59,235 nucleotides of DNA from positions 1 through 59,235 of the forward strand of contig JANSXP010000047.1 of NCBI GenBank assembly GCA_024742875.1, read 5' to 3'. Position numbers and translations under genes: made by a program. Below, piece after piece: positions 7,841-17,386 of this stretch. The DNA is from Planctomycetaceae bacterium. Its GTDB lineage: Bacteria > Planctomycetota > Planctomycetia > Planctomycetales > Planctomycetaceae. Under the pieces are notes generated by a model. The model had not been told where the DNA came from, searched no databases, and saw only the letters and a list, made by a program, of their open reading frames with translations. The stretch's first letter is position 1; every line of letters starts with the position of its first letter.

Positions 7841-9139
7841 CTAACGATCGCCGTCGGGACTGTCGTCTGGGTCGCGGTTCCGGGTATCGTGGTCACTCGG
7901 TCCGCCTTCGGCGTTCTCCTCGTCTGCCTCGGGCACCGGCTCCGCATAGATTTCCGACAGCACTTTCACTGTGAATCCGCCGACCGGTTCTTCGTCACCA
8001 CGTGTGTACATCCAGTCATTCAGATCGTCGACGCGTGACTTCACACGATCTCCGAGCTTCAGCCGTCCCAGGTCCACCGGATCATTGGCCAGTTCTCCAT
8101 AGATCACACCGTTTTCGATTCCCTGCACAGTGATCCAGATGACCTCCGTGTTGTCGCCCGCTTCGATCGGCGCCTTCACCGCATACGATTCCTCGTCGGA
8201 GGTGCGGCTTTCGAACGCTGACACGAACTCATCGAATCGGGATCGTGCCTCCTCCACGGCCGCCAGCATGCGGGGGTCGCTGGCATCTACACGAACTACG
8301 GGCAGGTAGTCGACATTCAGAGCGCTGAGCGGATTGTCTGTTCGCAGGGACTGCTCGAATCCGGCTTCCCACGGAATACAACTCTGAAAGGCGGGAAACA
8401 GCAGGGCCAGACAGTGGTCATCCACAATCTCCGCAAACAGCTTTCCGATCATCGCATAGTTGGCCGGATCTGTGGCGTCCGCATCGTCTTCCGCAGACAT
8501 CAGATCGACAGAAAACCAGCCGGTGTGTTGCTCGACCACATGCCCCACGCGCAGATCCCGCATCGAGGCCGAGACCTCCTGAGGGTCATCAAAGTACGGA
8601 CGATCAAAATAGTGAACCATGAACATGCAGTCTCTGGCACGCACGACGAACAGCGGAGCTTCGCCAACGACGAAATCCTGTGGGTCGTCACTCGTGGGAT
8701 CCAGGCTCACATCCCACGCGTTTTCGATGTGCCGTGACAGTACAGACTCATCCAGAAAGGGCAGTTCACTGACCAGTCCGACGATCGAGATCATGCCGCG
8801 ATCTTCGTCGTTGTCATCCTCCGTCGACTCTCCCTTTCGCAGATACCCAGCCGCAGCCAGAACACAGCACACCGGCCCGAGGATTCGCGACACATTCCAG
8901 CCTCGTGTGAGCCCCGTGTACACCATAAAGCTGGCTGTCAGCAGGAACACGCAGCCAGACAGCAGGCGTGACCAGCGAGAGGCGGCAAAGAATGCCACCA
9001 TCGACACCAGCGAGGCCACCAGAATCACGGACGAGAGAATCAACCGCGGCAGGTCGCCCGCCGCGCTGGCGACGAAGAAGATGGAGGCCACCGCCATCAA
9101 CAACATCAGAATCAAATCTGAATTGGATTTAGGCTTCAC
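7841..9139 (-). CDS. Membrane protein with C-terminal DUF2314 domain
   Basis: 432 residues. Four hydrophobic segments lie near the N-terminus (about 9-27, 33-52, 59-75, 84-100), followed by a large soluble region. Residues 319-389 match DUF2314 in pattern (YAVKAPIE..., WITV, GELANDPVDLG, LKLGDRV, LNDWMYT). The middle (about 115-310) resembles proteins that score or report values and is rich in Asp/Glu; I cannot name its family. The C-terminal 40 residues are an acidic, Pro/Asp-rich tail. DUF2314 is found in many bacterial proteins of unknown role. No operon partner: 206 bases separate it from leuD downstream on the same strand. Confidence 0.75.
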   Translation of the reverse strand: MKPKSNSDLILMLLMAVASIFFVASAAGDLPRLILSSVILVASLVSMVAFFAASRWSRLLSGCVFLLTASFMVYTGLTRGWNVSRILGPVCCVLAAAGYLRKGESTEDDNDEDRGMISIVGLVSELPFLDESVLSRHIENAWDVSLDPTSDDPQDFVVGEAPLFVVRARDCMFMVHYFDRPYFDDPQEVSASMRDLRVGHVVEQHTGWFSVDLMSAEDDADATDPANYAMIGKLFAEIVDDHCLALLFPAFQSCIPWEAGFEQSLRTDNPLSALNVDYLPVVRVDASDPRMLAAVEEARSRFDEFVSAFESRTSDEESYAVKAPIEAGDNTEVIWITVQGIENGVIYGELANDPVDLGRLKLGDRVKSRVDDLNDWMYTRGDEEPVGGFTVKVLSEIYAEPVPEADEENAEGGPSDHDTRNRDPDDSPDGDR

Positions 9140-9345
9140 ATCAAACTCCGGTCAGGGGCATCACTCCGATCCATTGTGGGGCCCGCCCTGGGGGCGTGTC
9201 AATCAGCGACCGCGCAGGTCGGGCTGTCGAATCCCGCGATAACTGCGATCCGCGGACACCCGGCTTCGCCCGACTACCTGGCGGTCACTGAGCGGCGACA
9301 GGATCTGCCGCGGCCGGATTGCTGCAGTCAGATTAGCCGCTTCCC

Positions 9346-9942
9346 TTAACCCGGGTAGCCGTTCAGGTAAGGAAGCGTCCTGGCGTGAGCAGTCACCTGA
9401 TCGGCCGCACTCAGCAACTGCCCCAGATAGTCCCAGTCCCCTGTCACGAGCGCGTCGCGAGCGCTGTCCGGCATTTCCACACTGACCGTTTCCTCGCCGA
9501 CACTGACCTCCAGAGCCTCCAGGTCCACGCTGACTTGTGCGGCCGGATCAGCCTCGACGGCCGCCGCCAGTCGAATCAGATCTTCGCGTGAAGCGCGAAC
9601 CGCCACGATGCCCAGCGAGCCGCAGTTGCCAAAGAAGATCTCGGCAAAGGATTCCGCCACGATCGCTTTCAGGCCCCAACGCATCAGCGACTGGGGGGCA
9701 TGCTCGCGTGAGGATCCACAGCCAAAATTGCGACCAGCGATCAACACACTGGCCCCGGCGTAGGACGGATTGTCGAACGGGTGGCTGGGGTCCTGCTGAC
9801 GATCATCTTCAAACGCATGTTTGCCGAGGCCATCGAATGTGACACACCTCAGGTAGCGTGCGGGGATGATACGGTCCGTATCGATGTCATCCAGCAGCAG
9901 GGGAATTCCGGTTCCAGTGACAGTTTTGATTTCAGTCGACAT
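9346..9942 (-). CDS. leuD: 3-isopropylmalate dehydratase small subunit
   Basis: 198 residues from the ATG at 9942 ([10 protein letters not shown]); an in-frame start at 10083 overlaps leuC and would add 47 unrelated residues. Signature features: [14 protein letters not shown] (18-31) and [10 protein letters not shown] (74-83), the swivel-domain substrate-binding loop. With LeuC it isomerises 2-isopropylmalate to 3-isopropylmalate in leucine biosynthesis, in the cytoplasm. It follows leuC on the same strand with a 121-base gap, longer than usual for this pair, and length is typical for the family. Confidence 0.93.
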   Translation of the reverse strand: MSTEIKTVTGTGIPLLLDDIDTDRIIPARYLRCVTFDGLGKHAFEDDRQQDPSHPFDNPSYAGASVLIAGRNFGCGSSREHAPQSLMRWGLKAIVAESFAEIFFGNCGSLGIVAVRASREDLIRLAAAVEADPAAQVSVDLEALEVSVGEETVSVEMPDSARDALVTGDWDYLGQLLSAADQVTAHARTLPYLNGYPG

Positions 9943-10063
9943 GTTCGTATTTCTTTTGGGGCGTTGCCACGCGGCGTCAGCCAACTTGTGAGGCCAGGCC
10001 GACGGCATCAGGATGTCTTCAGGGAGGTACACGGCCAACTGGGCCCGCACAACGGCGGCGCCA

Positions 10064-11482
10064 TCAGGCAGGCGTTCCGGCAAATTCGCGAATATCCGTC
10101 ACTTTGCCCTCGATCGCGGCGGCGGCCACCATGGCCGGACTCATCAGCAGTGTGCGCCCGGTGGGGCTGCCCTGTCGCCCTTTAAAGTTGCGATTGCTGG
10201 ATGAGGCACACACTTCGCGGCCCTGCAGTTTGTCAGGATTCATCGCCAGACACATGCTGCAACCGGCGCCACGCCATTCAAATCCGGCCGCTTCGAAGAT
10301 CTCGTGAAGGCCTTCCTGCATGGCCTGTTCCCGCACCAACTGAGAACCAGGCACGACGATGGCCTTCACACTGGCCGCCACCTGCTGACCTTCTGCCACG
10401 CGCGCCGCTTCCCGCAGGTCGCTGATGCGGCCATTCGTGCACGAGCCGATAAAGGCCACGTCAATCGGCGTGCCGGCCACAGGCTGACCTTCGTCAAGTC
10501 CCATGAAGTCCAGCGCCTCTTTCAGCAGCACCTGTTCGCCGGCCGGACTGTCCTGCAGCTTTGGCAGCGGCTGACTGACACCCACAGACTGCGCTGGCGT
10601 AATGCCCCAGGTGACTGTTGGCTCAATGTCGGCCGCATCAAATACGACTTCGTCGTCAAACTCGGCGTCGTCACCTGAAGCCAGACTCAGCCACCATGCG
10701 GCCGCCTTGTCAAAATCCTCTCCCTGTGGAGCGTAAGGTCGACCGCGAAGATACTCGACCGTTTTTTCATCCGGATTGATATACCCGCAGCGAGCGCCGC
10801 CTTCGATGCTCATGTTGCAGACTGTCATCCGCTCTTCCATGCTCATCGCATCAAAGGTGGAGCCGGCGTACTCGTACGCGTAGCCAACGCCCCCCTGCAC
10901 GCCCAGTTTCTGGATGATGTGCAGAATGACGTCTTTGGCGTATACGCCCGGAGCCAGATCGCCGTTAACGACGACGCGGCGGACTTTCGGGCGGTTGAGG
11001 AACATCGTCTGCGTGGCCAGCACTTGTGCCACATTGCTGGTGCCGATACCAATCGCGATGCTGCCGAACGCACCATGGGTACTGGTGTGACTGTCTCCAC
11101 AGACAATTGTCATACCCGGCTGGGTGAGTCCCTGTTCCGGGCCGACCACGTGCACGATCCCCTGACGGCCGTCCTGCAGGTCCATCAGCGTCACGCCGAA
11201 TTCGTCACAGTTTTTTTCGATGGCCGTCATCATTTGTTCGGCCAGCAGGTCCTGAAACGGACGGGACTGGTCGGCTGTCGGCACGATGTGGTCGACGGTG
11301 GCAACGGTCTGGCTGGGAAATGCGACTTTCAGCCCCCGCTCTCGCAGCATTTCAAACGCCTGGGGGCTGGTCACCTCGTGAATGAGATGCAGCCCAATAA
11401 AAAGTTGAGTCTGCTGGTTGTCGAGTGTGCGGACTGCGTGGAGGTCCCAGACCCTGTTGAAAAGATTACGCCGATCGGACAT
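10064..11482 (-). CDS. leuC: 3-isopropylmalate dehydratase large subunit
   Basis: 472 residues, full length. Aconitase-family 4Fe-4S ligands are visible: C348 in FIGSCTNGR, and C408 and C411 in [13 protein letters not shown]. The N-terminal [10 protein letters not shown] and the [13 protein letters not shown] segment (128-140) are typical. Works with leuD just downstream in the second step of leucine biosynthesis. No leuA or leuB lies in the window. The 5' side faces a 520-base region with clustered short repeats shared with the divergent opp operon; I could not find a leucine-rich leader peptide or T-box with confidence. Confidence 0.95.
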   Translation of the reverse strand: MSDRRNLFNRVWDLHAVRTLDNQQTQLFIGLHLIHEVTSPQAFEMLRERGLKVAFPSQTVATVDHIVPTADQSRPFQDLLAEQMMTAIEKNCDEFGVTLMDLQDGRQGIVHVVGPEQGLTQPGMTIVCGDSHTSTHGAFGSIAIGIGTSNVAQVLATQTMFLNRPKVRRVVVNGDLAPGVYAKDVILHIIQKLGVQGGVGYAYEYAGSTFDAMSMEERMTVCNMSIEGGARCGYINPDEKTVEYLRGRPYAPQGEDFDKAAAWWLSLASGDDAEFDDEVVFDAADIEPTVTWGITPAQSVGVSQPLPKLQDSPAGEQVLLKEALDFMGLDEGQPVAGTPIDVAFIGSCTNGRISDLREAARVAEGQQVAASVKAIVVPGSQLVREQAMQEGLHEIFEAAGFEWRGAGCSMCLAMNPDKLQGREVCASSSNRNFKGRQGSPTGRTLLMSPAMVAAAAIEGKVTDIREFAGTPA

Positions 11483-12003
11483 GGATACCGCTTAGGAAAG
11501 TAGAGAAACGTAGCACATAAGGGACAGGACGCCGCCTGGCAGACGCGGCGGGGGCAAAACGATTGCAGACCCGATTGTTTTGACAGACGTGTCTCGACAG
11601 ACGTGATTCAACAAGCCCACGTGACTCAACACGCCCGGATCCTTTGGTCCGGCCCCGATTGTCTGGACACGGTCTGGACACAACGGTCTGGACACGCCCC
11701 GGCCCTCAGAAGCTCACAGTATAGCCGGTCACGCGCCTGTTTCGGGGCGATTCTGAGGTGAACGTCTTATTTTTTGCACAGGTCAGAACAGGAAATTCCC
11801 GTCCCTGCCACTCACTGACCCGCAGCGAAGCAGACGACAGATCGCTCCGATCTGACAATCCCGGTCGCTGGTCTTCCTGACGTCTGTTCCCGAAGAGCCA
11901 CCTGGCGTACACTCACTGGCTTGAATGTCGATTTGTTTGATTTAACCTGCGTTCGGCGAGCCTTCTTCGAAGCTCCATCGTTTTGTTTTTTTGAAGTGCC
12001 GTT
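11483..12003. other. Divergent intergenic region between leuC and the opp operon
   Basis: About 520 bases with no supportable gene. It must hold promoters for leuC (minus) and for the peptide transporter operon (plus). It contains a cluster of short repeats (11582-11695), a GC-rich short hairpin near 11532-11550, and an AT-richer stretch just before 12004 (TTTGTTTTTTTG). Frames crossing it (for example 11492-11695 and 11706-11912 minus) look spurious. Confidence 0.5.
11582..11695. repeat. Cluster of short degenerate direct repeats
   Basis: GTCTGGACAC occurs three times (11661, 11672, 11686). Just beside it GACAGACGTG occurs twice (11582, 11596) and CGTGA(T/C)TCAACA twice (11602, 11620). The spacing is irregular (11 and 14 bases for the triple repeat). 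This may be a regulator-binding array for the divergent leuC/opp promoters or a decayed simple repeat. Confidence 0.55.
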
Positions 12004-13998
12004 ATGAATTTTGCGAACGTTTTTGCCCGGCCCGGCCTGTTTTTGACCCTGTCAGTCCTTGCTGTCGGCATCGCCGGCTGCGGCGGAGACTCCGAGACCA
12101 GCAGTGAGGTGAGCTCGGCTGAGGGGTCCGGCTCAGACTCGCAATCACCGGAAGACGGCGACGGAGGCGGATCCTCGCGGCCATCGCGGCCTTCTACCAG
12201 CGAACGCGATACACCCGACCACGCGTCCGATCCTGTCGTCGTTTCCGAGATGACCAAACAGTCGGCCGAGGAGTTCGAGCAGGGGTACAAGTCACGCCTG
12301 GCCAGCGGCCAGCTGAAGTCGGCCCGCATTCCCATGCGGTCAGATGGCCCCAAGTCGCTTGATCCGATTCGCGGCTCCACCACCTACGAAAACCAGTGTG
12401 CCAGTCAGACAGTCGAAACACTGCTGCAGTACAAATACCTCAAACGCCCCTTCGAGTATGAACCACTGCTGCTGACCGAACTGCCGCAGTCGGAAGACGG
12501 CCTGACCTGGCACTTCACACTCAAAGACGACGTCTTTTTCCACGACAACGCCTGCTTCCCCGGAGGCAAAGGGCGAAAAATCACGTCCGCTGACGTGATC
12601 TACAGCTGGAAACGCATGGCCGACATCAAAGGTGCCAACAGTAAAGTCTGGTGGTTGATGAAGGACACAGTCAAAGGCTTCGACGAGTACAAAGACAGTC
12701 AGAATGCCGCAGCGGCATTCGACTACGACGCTCCGGTGGAAGGCTTTGAGATTGTCAACGACCGCGAATTTAAAGTCACACTGCGTCAGAAGTCGCAGAG
12801 TTTCATGTGGAAGCTGTGCATGTTTCAGACAGCTGTAGTAGCCCGCGAAGCCGTCGAAAAATACGGCGAGCGGTTCGGCCTGACACCAGTGGGCACGGGA
12901 CCGTTCATTGTCAAAGAAGGGGACTGGCAGCAGGGGCTGGGTATCAAATTCAGCCGCAATCCCAACTACCACGAAGCGTACTACCCTGCCGAACACATGA
13001 AATCGGACGAGGCCGACGACCTGCACCTGGCGGCCGGTCAGCGTTTGCCGATTCTGGATGAAGTGCAGGTAGTCTTCTACAAAACGGATCAGCCGATGTG
13101 GCTGGAGTTCAAAGCGGACAAGCTGGACTACGCTCAGGTCCCCGCTGAGAACTTTCCGGAAGCCTTCAGCAAACGCACCCGCAAGCTGAAGCGCGAAATG
13201 AAGAACAAGGGCATGAAGGGCTACCCGGTGGACCTGCTCGACTTCATTTTCCGTGGCTTCAACATGGAAGACAAAGTGCTGGGCGGTAATTCGGAAAAAG
13301 CCAAATACCTGCGTCAGGCGATCTGCAGCGCCCTCGACTGGGACGAACAGAACGAAGCGTTCTACAACGGCATCAATGTCATCTATGACGGAGTCATTCC
13401 GCCAGGCCTGCCGGGCTACCCGCAGGGTGGCAACTCCGACAAAGCCTACCGCGGCCTTGACCTGGAGCGTGCGAAAGAGCTCATGGCGCGGGCCGGTTAT
13501 CCGGACGGCAAGGGCATGCCAACAATCGACTACTACACCAGCCGTGCCCAAAACGGTCAGGAGCAGTCGGAGATGATTTCAACGCAGCTGAGCAAAATTG
13601 GCATCAACGTTCAGGTTCACCTGCTGGACTTTTCACAGCTGATCAAAAAAGTGGATGAGAAGAGTGCTCAGTTCTTCAGCTTTGCCTGGAGCTCCGACTA
13701 CCCCGACGGAGAAAACAATCTGGCGTTGTTCTACGGCCCCAACGAAGCGCCCGGCTCAAACCACTTCAACTATAAGAATGCTGAGTACGACAAACTGTAC
13801 GAGCAGATTGTGTCGATGGCCCCGTCTCCGGAACGGGACGAAATCTACGAGAAGATGCAGTCCATGCTGATGGAAGACTGCCCATTTGCCGGCTCAATGG
13901 CACGCACCCGGTTCTTCGTGGTGACGGAACGTATGAAGAACTTCAAGCCAGTGGAGACGTTTGAGAACTGGTACAAATATGTTGACGTCGTGAAGTAG
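12004..13998 (+). CDS. Oligopeptide ABC transporter substrate-binding lipoprotein
   Basis: 664 residues. A lipoprotein signal peptide ends in IAGC, with the lipidated Cys at 26, followed by a Ser/Gly/Asp/Glu-rich linker (27-90). The rest is an SBP_bac_5 (OppA/DppA) domain; typical motifs include SLDP near the start, LTWHFTLKDDVFFHD, ITSADVIYSWKRM, GTGPFIVKE and LAVFYGPNEAPGSNHFNY-like C-terminal elements. It is some 100 residues longer than E. coli OppA, mostly because of the linker and internal insertions. First gene of a five-gene transporter operon (12004-18358); it captures peptides for the permeases encoded downstream. Peptide rather than nickel or sugar specificity is inferred from the family only. 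Confidence 0.9.
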   Translation: MNFANVFARPGLFLTLSVLAVGIAGCGGDSETSSEVSSAEGSGSDSQSPEDGDGGGSSRPSRPSTSERDTPDHASDPVVVSEMTKQSAEEFEQGYKSRLASGQLKSARIPMRSDGPKSLDPIRGSTTYENQCASQTVETLLQYKYLKRPFEYEPLLLTELPQSEDGLTWHFTLKDDVFFHDNACFPGGKGRKITSADVIYSWKRMADIKGANSKVWWLMKDTVKGFDEYKDSQNAAAAFDYDAPVEGFEIVNDREFKVTLRQKSQSFMWKLCMFQTAVVAREAVEKYGERFGLTPVGTGPFIVKEGDWQQGLGIKFSRNPNYHEAYYPAEHMKSDEADDLHLAAGQRLPILDEVQVVFYKTDQPMWLEFKADKLDYAQVPAENFPEAFSKRTRKLKREMKNKGMKGYPVDLLDFIFRGFNMEDKVLGGNSEKAKYLRQAICSALDWDEQNEAFYNGINVIYDGVIPPGLPGYPQGGNSDKAYRGLDLERAKELMARAGYPDGKGMPTIDYYTSRAQNGQEQSEMISTQLSKIGINVQVHLLDFSQLIKKVDEKSAQFFSFAWSSDYPDGENNLALFYGPNEAPGSNHFNYKNAEYDKLYEQIVSMAPSPERDEIYEKMQSMLMEDCPFAGSMARTRFFVVTERMKNFKPVETFENWYKYVDVVK

Positions 13999-14080
13999 TT
14001 TCGCGTGTAATATCCGTCTCCCGGCCCGCGAGACCGGGAACTCACAGCGTTGACAGACACCGGTTCCAAGACAGCACCAC

Positions 14081-15061
14081 ATGTGGTCGTATCTCATACG
14101 TAGACTGGCGTACAACATCCCAGTCTACTTTTCGATTCTGCTGTTGGTCATGCTGGCACTGCGGGTTCGCGATCCCGTGTTTGGTCGCCTCGGCAAGAAC
14201 GCCACACAGGAAGACATCACGGCACTGCGAGCGGAGCTGGGACTGGACCGCCCGTTTGTCTATCAGTATGGCGACCAGGTCCGGCAGGTCGTCACCTTCA
14301 CGTTCGACGAGAAGAGCTGGGACTACGACGGCCAGACGGTGGGTGAAGTCCTCAGACGCTGCATCGGGCCAAGCCTGGCCATCACGATTCCTGCCCTGAT
14401 CCTCACCAGCCTGCTGTCGATTTCTGTCTCTCTGGTGTCGGCGTGGTTTCGTGGTCGCACACTGGATAAGTCACTCGTGTTTGTGTCCGTGCTGGGAATG
14501 AGCATCAGCTTTCTGGTGTACATTATCTTCGGCCAGTACTTCGGCGCGTATCGGCTCAACGAATACCTGGGCAAAGATCTGTTTGCCATCTACTACGAGC
14601 CGTCTGCCAGCAATGCCACCCTGGGCGAGTTTGTGACGCAGGTCTGGCCCAAATATTACCTCCTGCCGGTGATGATCAGCGTTATCGTGGCGATGGGCTA
14701 TGACACACGTTTTTACCGGGCGGTGATGGTGGAAGAGTCTTCCCGAGACTACATCACAACGGCCACAGCCAAGGGCGCTTCGCACGGCAAGATCATGTTC
14801 GTGCACATGCTCAAGAACGCCCTGATCCCCATCATCACGCGTGTGGTGATTACGATTCCGTTTTTGATCACCGGTTCGTTTCTGCTGGAACGTTACTTTG
14901 GCATTCCGGGCATGGGCAATCAGCTGCTGATGGCAGTCGAGAGTGGCGACTTCCCGATTGTCCAGTCGTTCACCGCCGTGTTTGCGGCCATCTACATTCT
15001 CTCCAATCTGCTCACCGACGTGCTGTATGCTCTCGTCGATCCTCGGGTCCGTCTGTCATGA
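14081..15061 (+). CDS. oppB: Peptide ABC transporter permease, OppB/DppB type
   Basis: 326 residues with a typical N-terminal RRLAYNIPVYFSILLLVMLAL membrane segment start, a periplasmic loop and a binding-protein-dependent transport domain with about five further membrane helices. The cytoplasmic coupling motif appears as TATAKGASHGKIMFVHMLKNALIPI. Compared with E. coli DppB the first periplasmic loop is somewhat longer (about residues 60-100). Its stop overlaps the next permease gene by four bases (15058-15061), so the two are translationally coupled. Forms the transmembrane channel with the OppC-type protein. Confidence 0.9.
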   Translation: MWSYLIRRLAYNIPVYFSILLLVMLALRVRDPVFGRLGKNATQEDITALRAELGLDRPFVYQYGDQVRQVVTFTFDEKSWDYDGQTVGEVLRRCIGPSLAITIPALILTSLLSISVSLVSAWFRGRTLDKSLVFVSVLGMSISFLVYIIFGQYFGAYRLNEYLGKDLFAIYYEPSASNATLGEFVTQVWPKYYLLPVMISVIVAMGYDTRFYRAVMVEESSRDYITTATAKGASHGKIMFVHMLKNALIPIITRVVITIPFLITGSFLLERYFGIPGMGNQLLMAVESGDFPIVQSFTAVFAAIYILSNLLTDVLYALVDPRVRLS

Positions 15062-16341
15062 GCGATTCTTCCGCCAACGATTCCCGCGTCCTGCGGAAAT
15101 TCCTGCGTCATAAGCCAGCCGTGGTGGCCTCTGTCGTCATTGCGGTTTACGGCGTGGTAGCCTTTGTGCTGCTGGTAGTCGGAGTGATCACGCTGCCGGA
15201 CACGCTCAAACGTGTGGGAGCCGAACTGCAACCCGGACTGAGCAGTGAACGCCTGCCGGAAAAACGCCTGCTGGACTGCGAGTGGCTGATCGATCGTATC
15301 GCCTCACTCTCGGAACGTCGCAACCCCGAAAAGGCGCTGGCAGCATTCAGTGACATGGGCGTGCGACGCATTGCCGATGTGGAACTGGATGAACTGCTGA
15401 ATCGGATCGATCTGGCCTGGGAATCCTACGACGAGCTGGCAGACATCGAAGACGTCACAGCAGCTGCGGCAGGCACACTGGACGATCCGGACGTTCCTCC
15501 GCCGGCCGAGGTCAGGAGCATGCTCACGGAACTGGAAAAACGGACGGACGCCCTGCTGGAACCGATGACCAAAGCCGAAAAAAGCACACGCTGGTTTGAG
15601 TTACTGCTGGGAACGGATCGCCAGGGACGCTCCATTTTTTATCGCGCTGTTTACTCTGTTCGCGTGGCCATTTTGATTGGGCTGGTTACCGCGCTGCTGT
15701 CTGTCACCATCGGCACCCTGGCCGGACTGGCGGCCGGCTACTTTGGCGGCTGGGTGGACAATGTGGTGACGTGGTTCTATTCCACGTTTGCCTCCATTCC
15801 CAACATCGTGCTGCTGATTCTGCTGGCATTTATGTTTGACGGCGGTCATATCGACGGGCCGATCAACAAAGTTACCGGGGGCCTGCTCGACAGACTGATC
15901 GGTGGGCGTCTCGATGAAACACTGATCCCCGTTTATATCGCGTTCACCGCCACGTTCTGGATCGGACCATGTCGCGTTGTTCGCGGCGAGACCATGAAGA
16001 TCAAAGAACTGGAATACATTCAGGCCGCCACTGTCATGGGATTTGGCCGGGCCCGCATCCTGCTGCGACACGTTCTGCCCAACGTGACATACCTGATGCT
16101 GATCAACTTTTCGCTGCTGTTTATCGGTGCGATCAAGTCCGAGGTGATCCTCAGCTTTTTGGGGCTGGGTGTGAAAAAAGGCCCCAGCTGGGGCATCATG
16201 ATCAGCCAGTCCAAGTCAGAAGTCATCAACAGCTTCTTCTGGCAGATCGGCACGGCCACCACGTTCATGTTCTTTCTTGTGCTTGCCTTTAACGTCCTGT
16301 CAGATGCTCTGCAGGATGTTCTCGACCCCAAACACGTCTAG
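15058..16341 (+). CDS. oppC: Peptide ABC transporter permease, OppC/DppC type, with long N-terminal loop insertion
   Basis: 427 residues, against roughly 300 for most DppC/OppC. TM1 is at about 20-46; the conserved LLGTDRQGRSIF motif that normally follows after some 50-60 residues appears only at 183-193. The intervening 47-180 is hydrophilic, highly charged and helical (several Glu/Arg/Leu heptad-like stretches), so it should be an extra extracytoplasmic, possibly coiled-coil, segment. The rest is standard: five TM helices and the coupling EYIQAATVMGFGRARILLRHVLPN. Starts inside the stop of the preceding permease gene. Channel subunit of the oligopeptide importer; the insertion may contact the large binding lipoprotein (inference). 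Confidence 0.88.
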   Translation: MSDSSANDSRVLRKFLRHKPAVVASVVIAVYGVVAFVLLVVGVITLPDTLKRVGAELQPGLSSERLPEKRLLDCEWLIDRIASLSERRNPEKALAAFSDMGVRRIADVELDELLNRIDLAWESYDELADIEDVTAAAAGTLDDPDVPPPAEVRSMLTELEKRTDALLEPMTKAEKSTRWFELLLGTDRQGRSIFYRAVYSVRVAILIGLVTALLSVTIGTLAGLAAGYFGGWVDNVVTWFYSTFASIPNIVLLILLAFMFDGGHIDGPINKVTGGLLDRLIGGRLDETLIPVYIAFTATFWIGPCRVVRGETMKIKELEYIQAATVMGFGRARILLRHVLPNVTYLMLINFSLLFIGAIKSEVILSFLGLGVKKGPSWGIMISQSKSEVINSFFWQIGTATTFMFFLVLAFNVLSDALQDVLDPKHV

Positions 16342-16361
16342 CCTGGACAGCGGCGCACTCT

Positions 16362-17375
16362 ATGTCCACATCCCCCGCAACAAGTACGGCAGCCGAAGTG
16401 GCTCTGTCGGTTCGAAATCTGACCACCAGTTTTCGGACGGATCGCGGCATCGTCACGGCCGTTGAAAAAGCGTCCTTCGATCTGCACCGAGGCGAAGCTC
16501 TTGGGCTGGTCGGGGAAAGTGGCTGCGGCAAGTCAGTCACCAGCAAGTCCATCATGCGATTGCTGCCGGAGCACATCACGCGGTATGGCAAGGACAGCGA
16601 AGTGATGCTCGGTCCTGACAACCTCATGGGCTACAGCGGCCGCCAGATGCGTGACATCCGCGGCAATCGCATCGCCATGATCTTTCAGGAACCCATGACG
16701 GCCCTCAATCCGGTCTTTACCGTGGGCTGGCAACTCGATGAAGCTCTGAAGTACCACACCAAACTGGGGCGATCCGAACGCAAACGGCGGGTCATCGAGC
16801 TGCTCGACATGGTTGAGATCCCCAGCCCGGAAAAACGATACAGCGAGTTTCCACATCAGTTGTCGGGCGGGATGAGACAACGTGTAGTCATCGCTATGGC
16901 GCTGGCCTGCGAACCGGAAATCCTGATTGCCGATGAACCGACGACAGCTCTGGACGTCACCATTCAGGCGCAGATTCTGAAGCTGATGAACGACCTGCGG
17001 GAACGCACGGGAACCGCCATTTTGCTCATCACTCATGACCTGGGAGTCGTCGCTCAGACGTGCGATCGCGTGGTGGTGATGTATGCCGGGCAGGTCGTCG
17101 AGCAGGCGCCCGTGCGAGAGCTGTTCCACAATCCGTCTCACCCGTACACACGGGCTTTGCTGCGATCGATTCCGCGGTCCGGCAAAAAAGAACGCGGTAA
17201 GCGACTGGCCACCATCGACGGCATTGTGCCCAGCCTGACCAACATGCCGCCTGCCTGTCGTTTCGCAGATCGCTGCGACTGCCGAGAAGACCGCTGCACG
17301 GCCGAGCCACCACATTTGGTGCAGTTAAACGAAGACCGTTCCGTCCGCTGCCACTTTCCCGTTCATTCTGATTAG
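16362..17375 (+). CDS. oppD: Peptide ABC transporter ATP-binding protein, OppD type
   Basis: 337 residues. Walker A GESGCGKS (51-58), Q-loop around FQEPMTALNP, ABC signature LSGGMRQRV, Walker B ILIADEP followed by the TTALD D-loop and switch His in LLITHDLG. The C-terminal oligopeptide/dipeptide extension contains the Cys-rich PPACRFADRCDCREDRC segment found in this subfamily, where some members bind a 4Fe-4S cluster. It is 20 bases downstream of the permease gene and powers import with the OppF-type partner that follows after 11 bases. Confidence 0.93.
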   Translation: MSTSPATSTAAEVALSVRNLTTSFRTDRGIVTAVEKASFDLHRGEALGLVGESGCGKSVTSKSIMRLLPEHITRYGKDSEVMLGPDNLMGYSGRQMRDIRGNRIAMIFQEPMTALNPVFTVGWQLDEALKYHTKLGRSERKRRVIELLDMVEIPSPEKRYSEFPHQLSGGMRQRVVIAMALACEPEILIADEPTTALDVTIQAQILKLMNDLRERTGTAILLITHDLGVVAQTCDRVVVMYAGQVVEQAPVRELFHNPSHPYTRALLRSIPRSGKKERGKRLATIDGIVPSLTNMPPACRFADRCDCREDRCTAEPPHLVQLNEDRSVRCHFPVHSD

Positions 17376-17386
17376 AGTGTGAAGCT

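Noticed and set aside
12340-13551. 403-codon open frame on the minus strand opposite the peptide-binding lipoprotein gene
   Set aside because: It is antisense to a well-supported gene; its length follows from the GC-rich third positions, and its translation is Val/Phe/His-rich with no domain.
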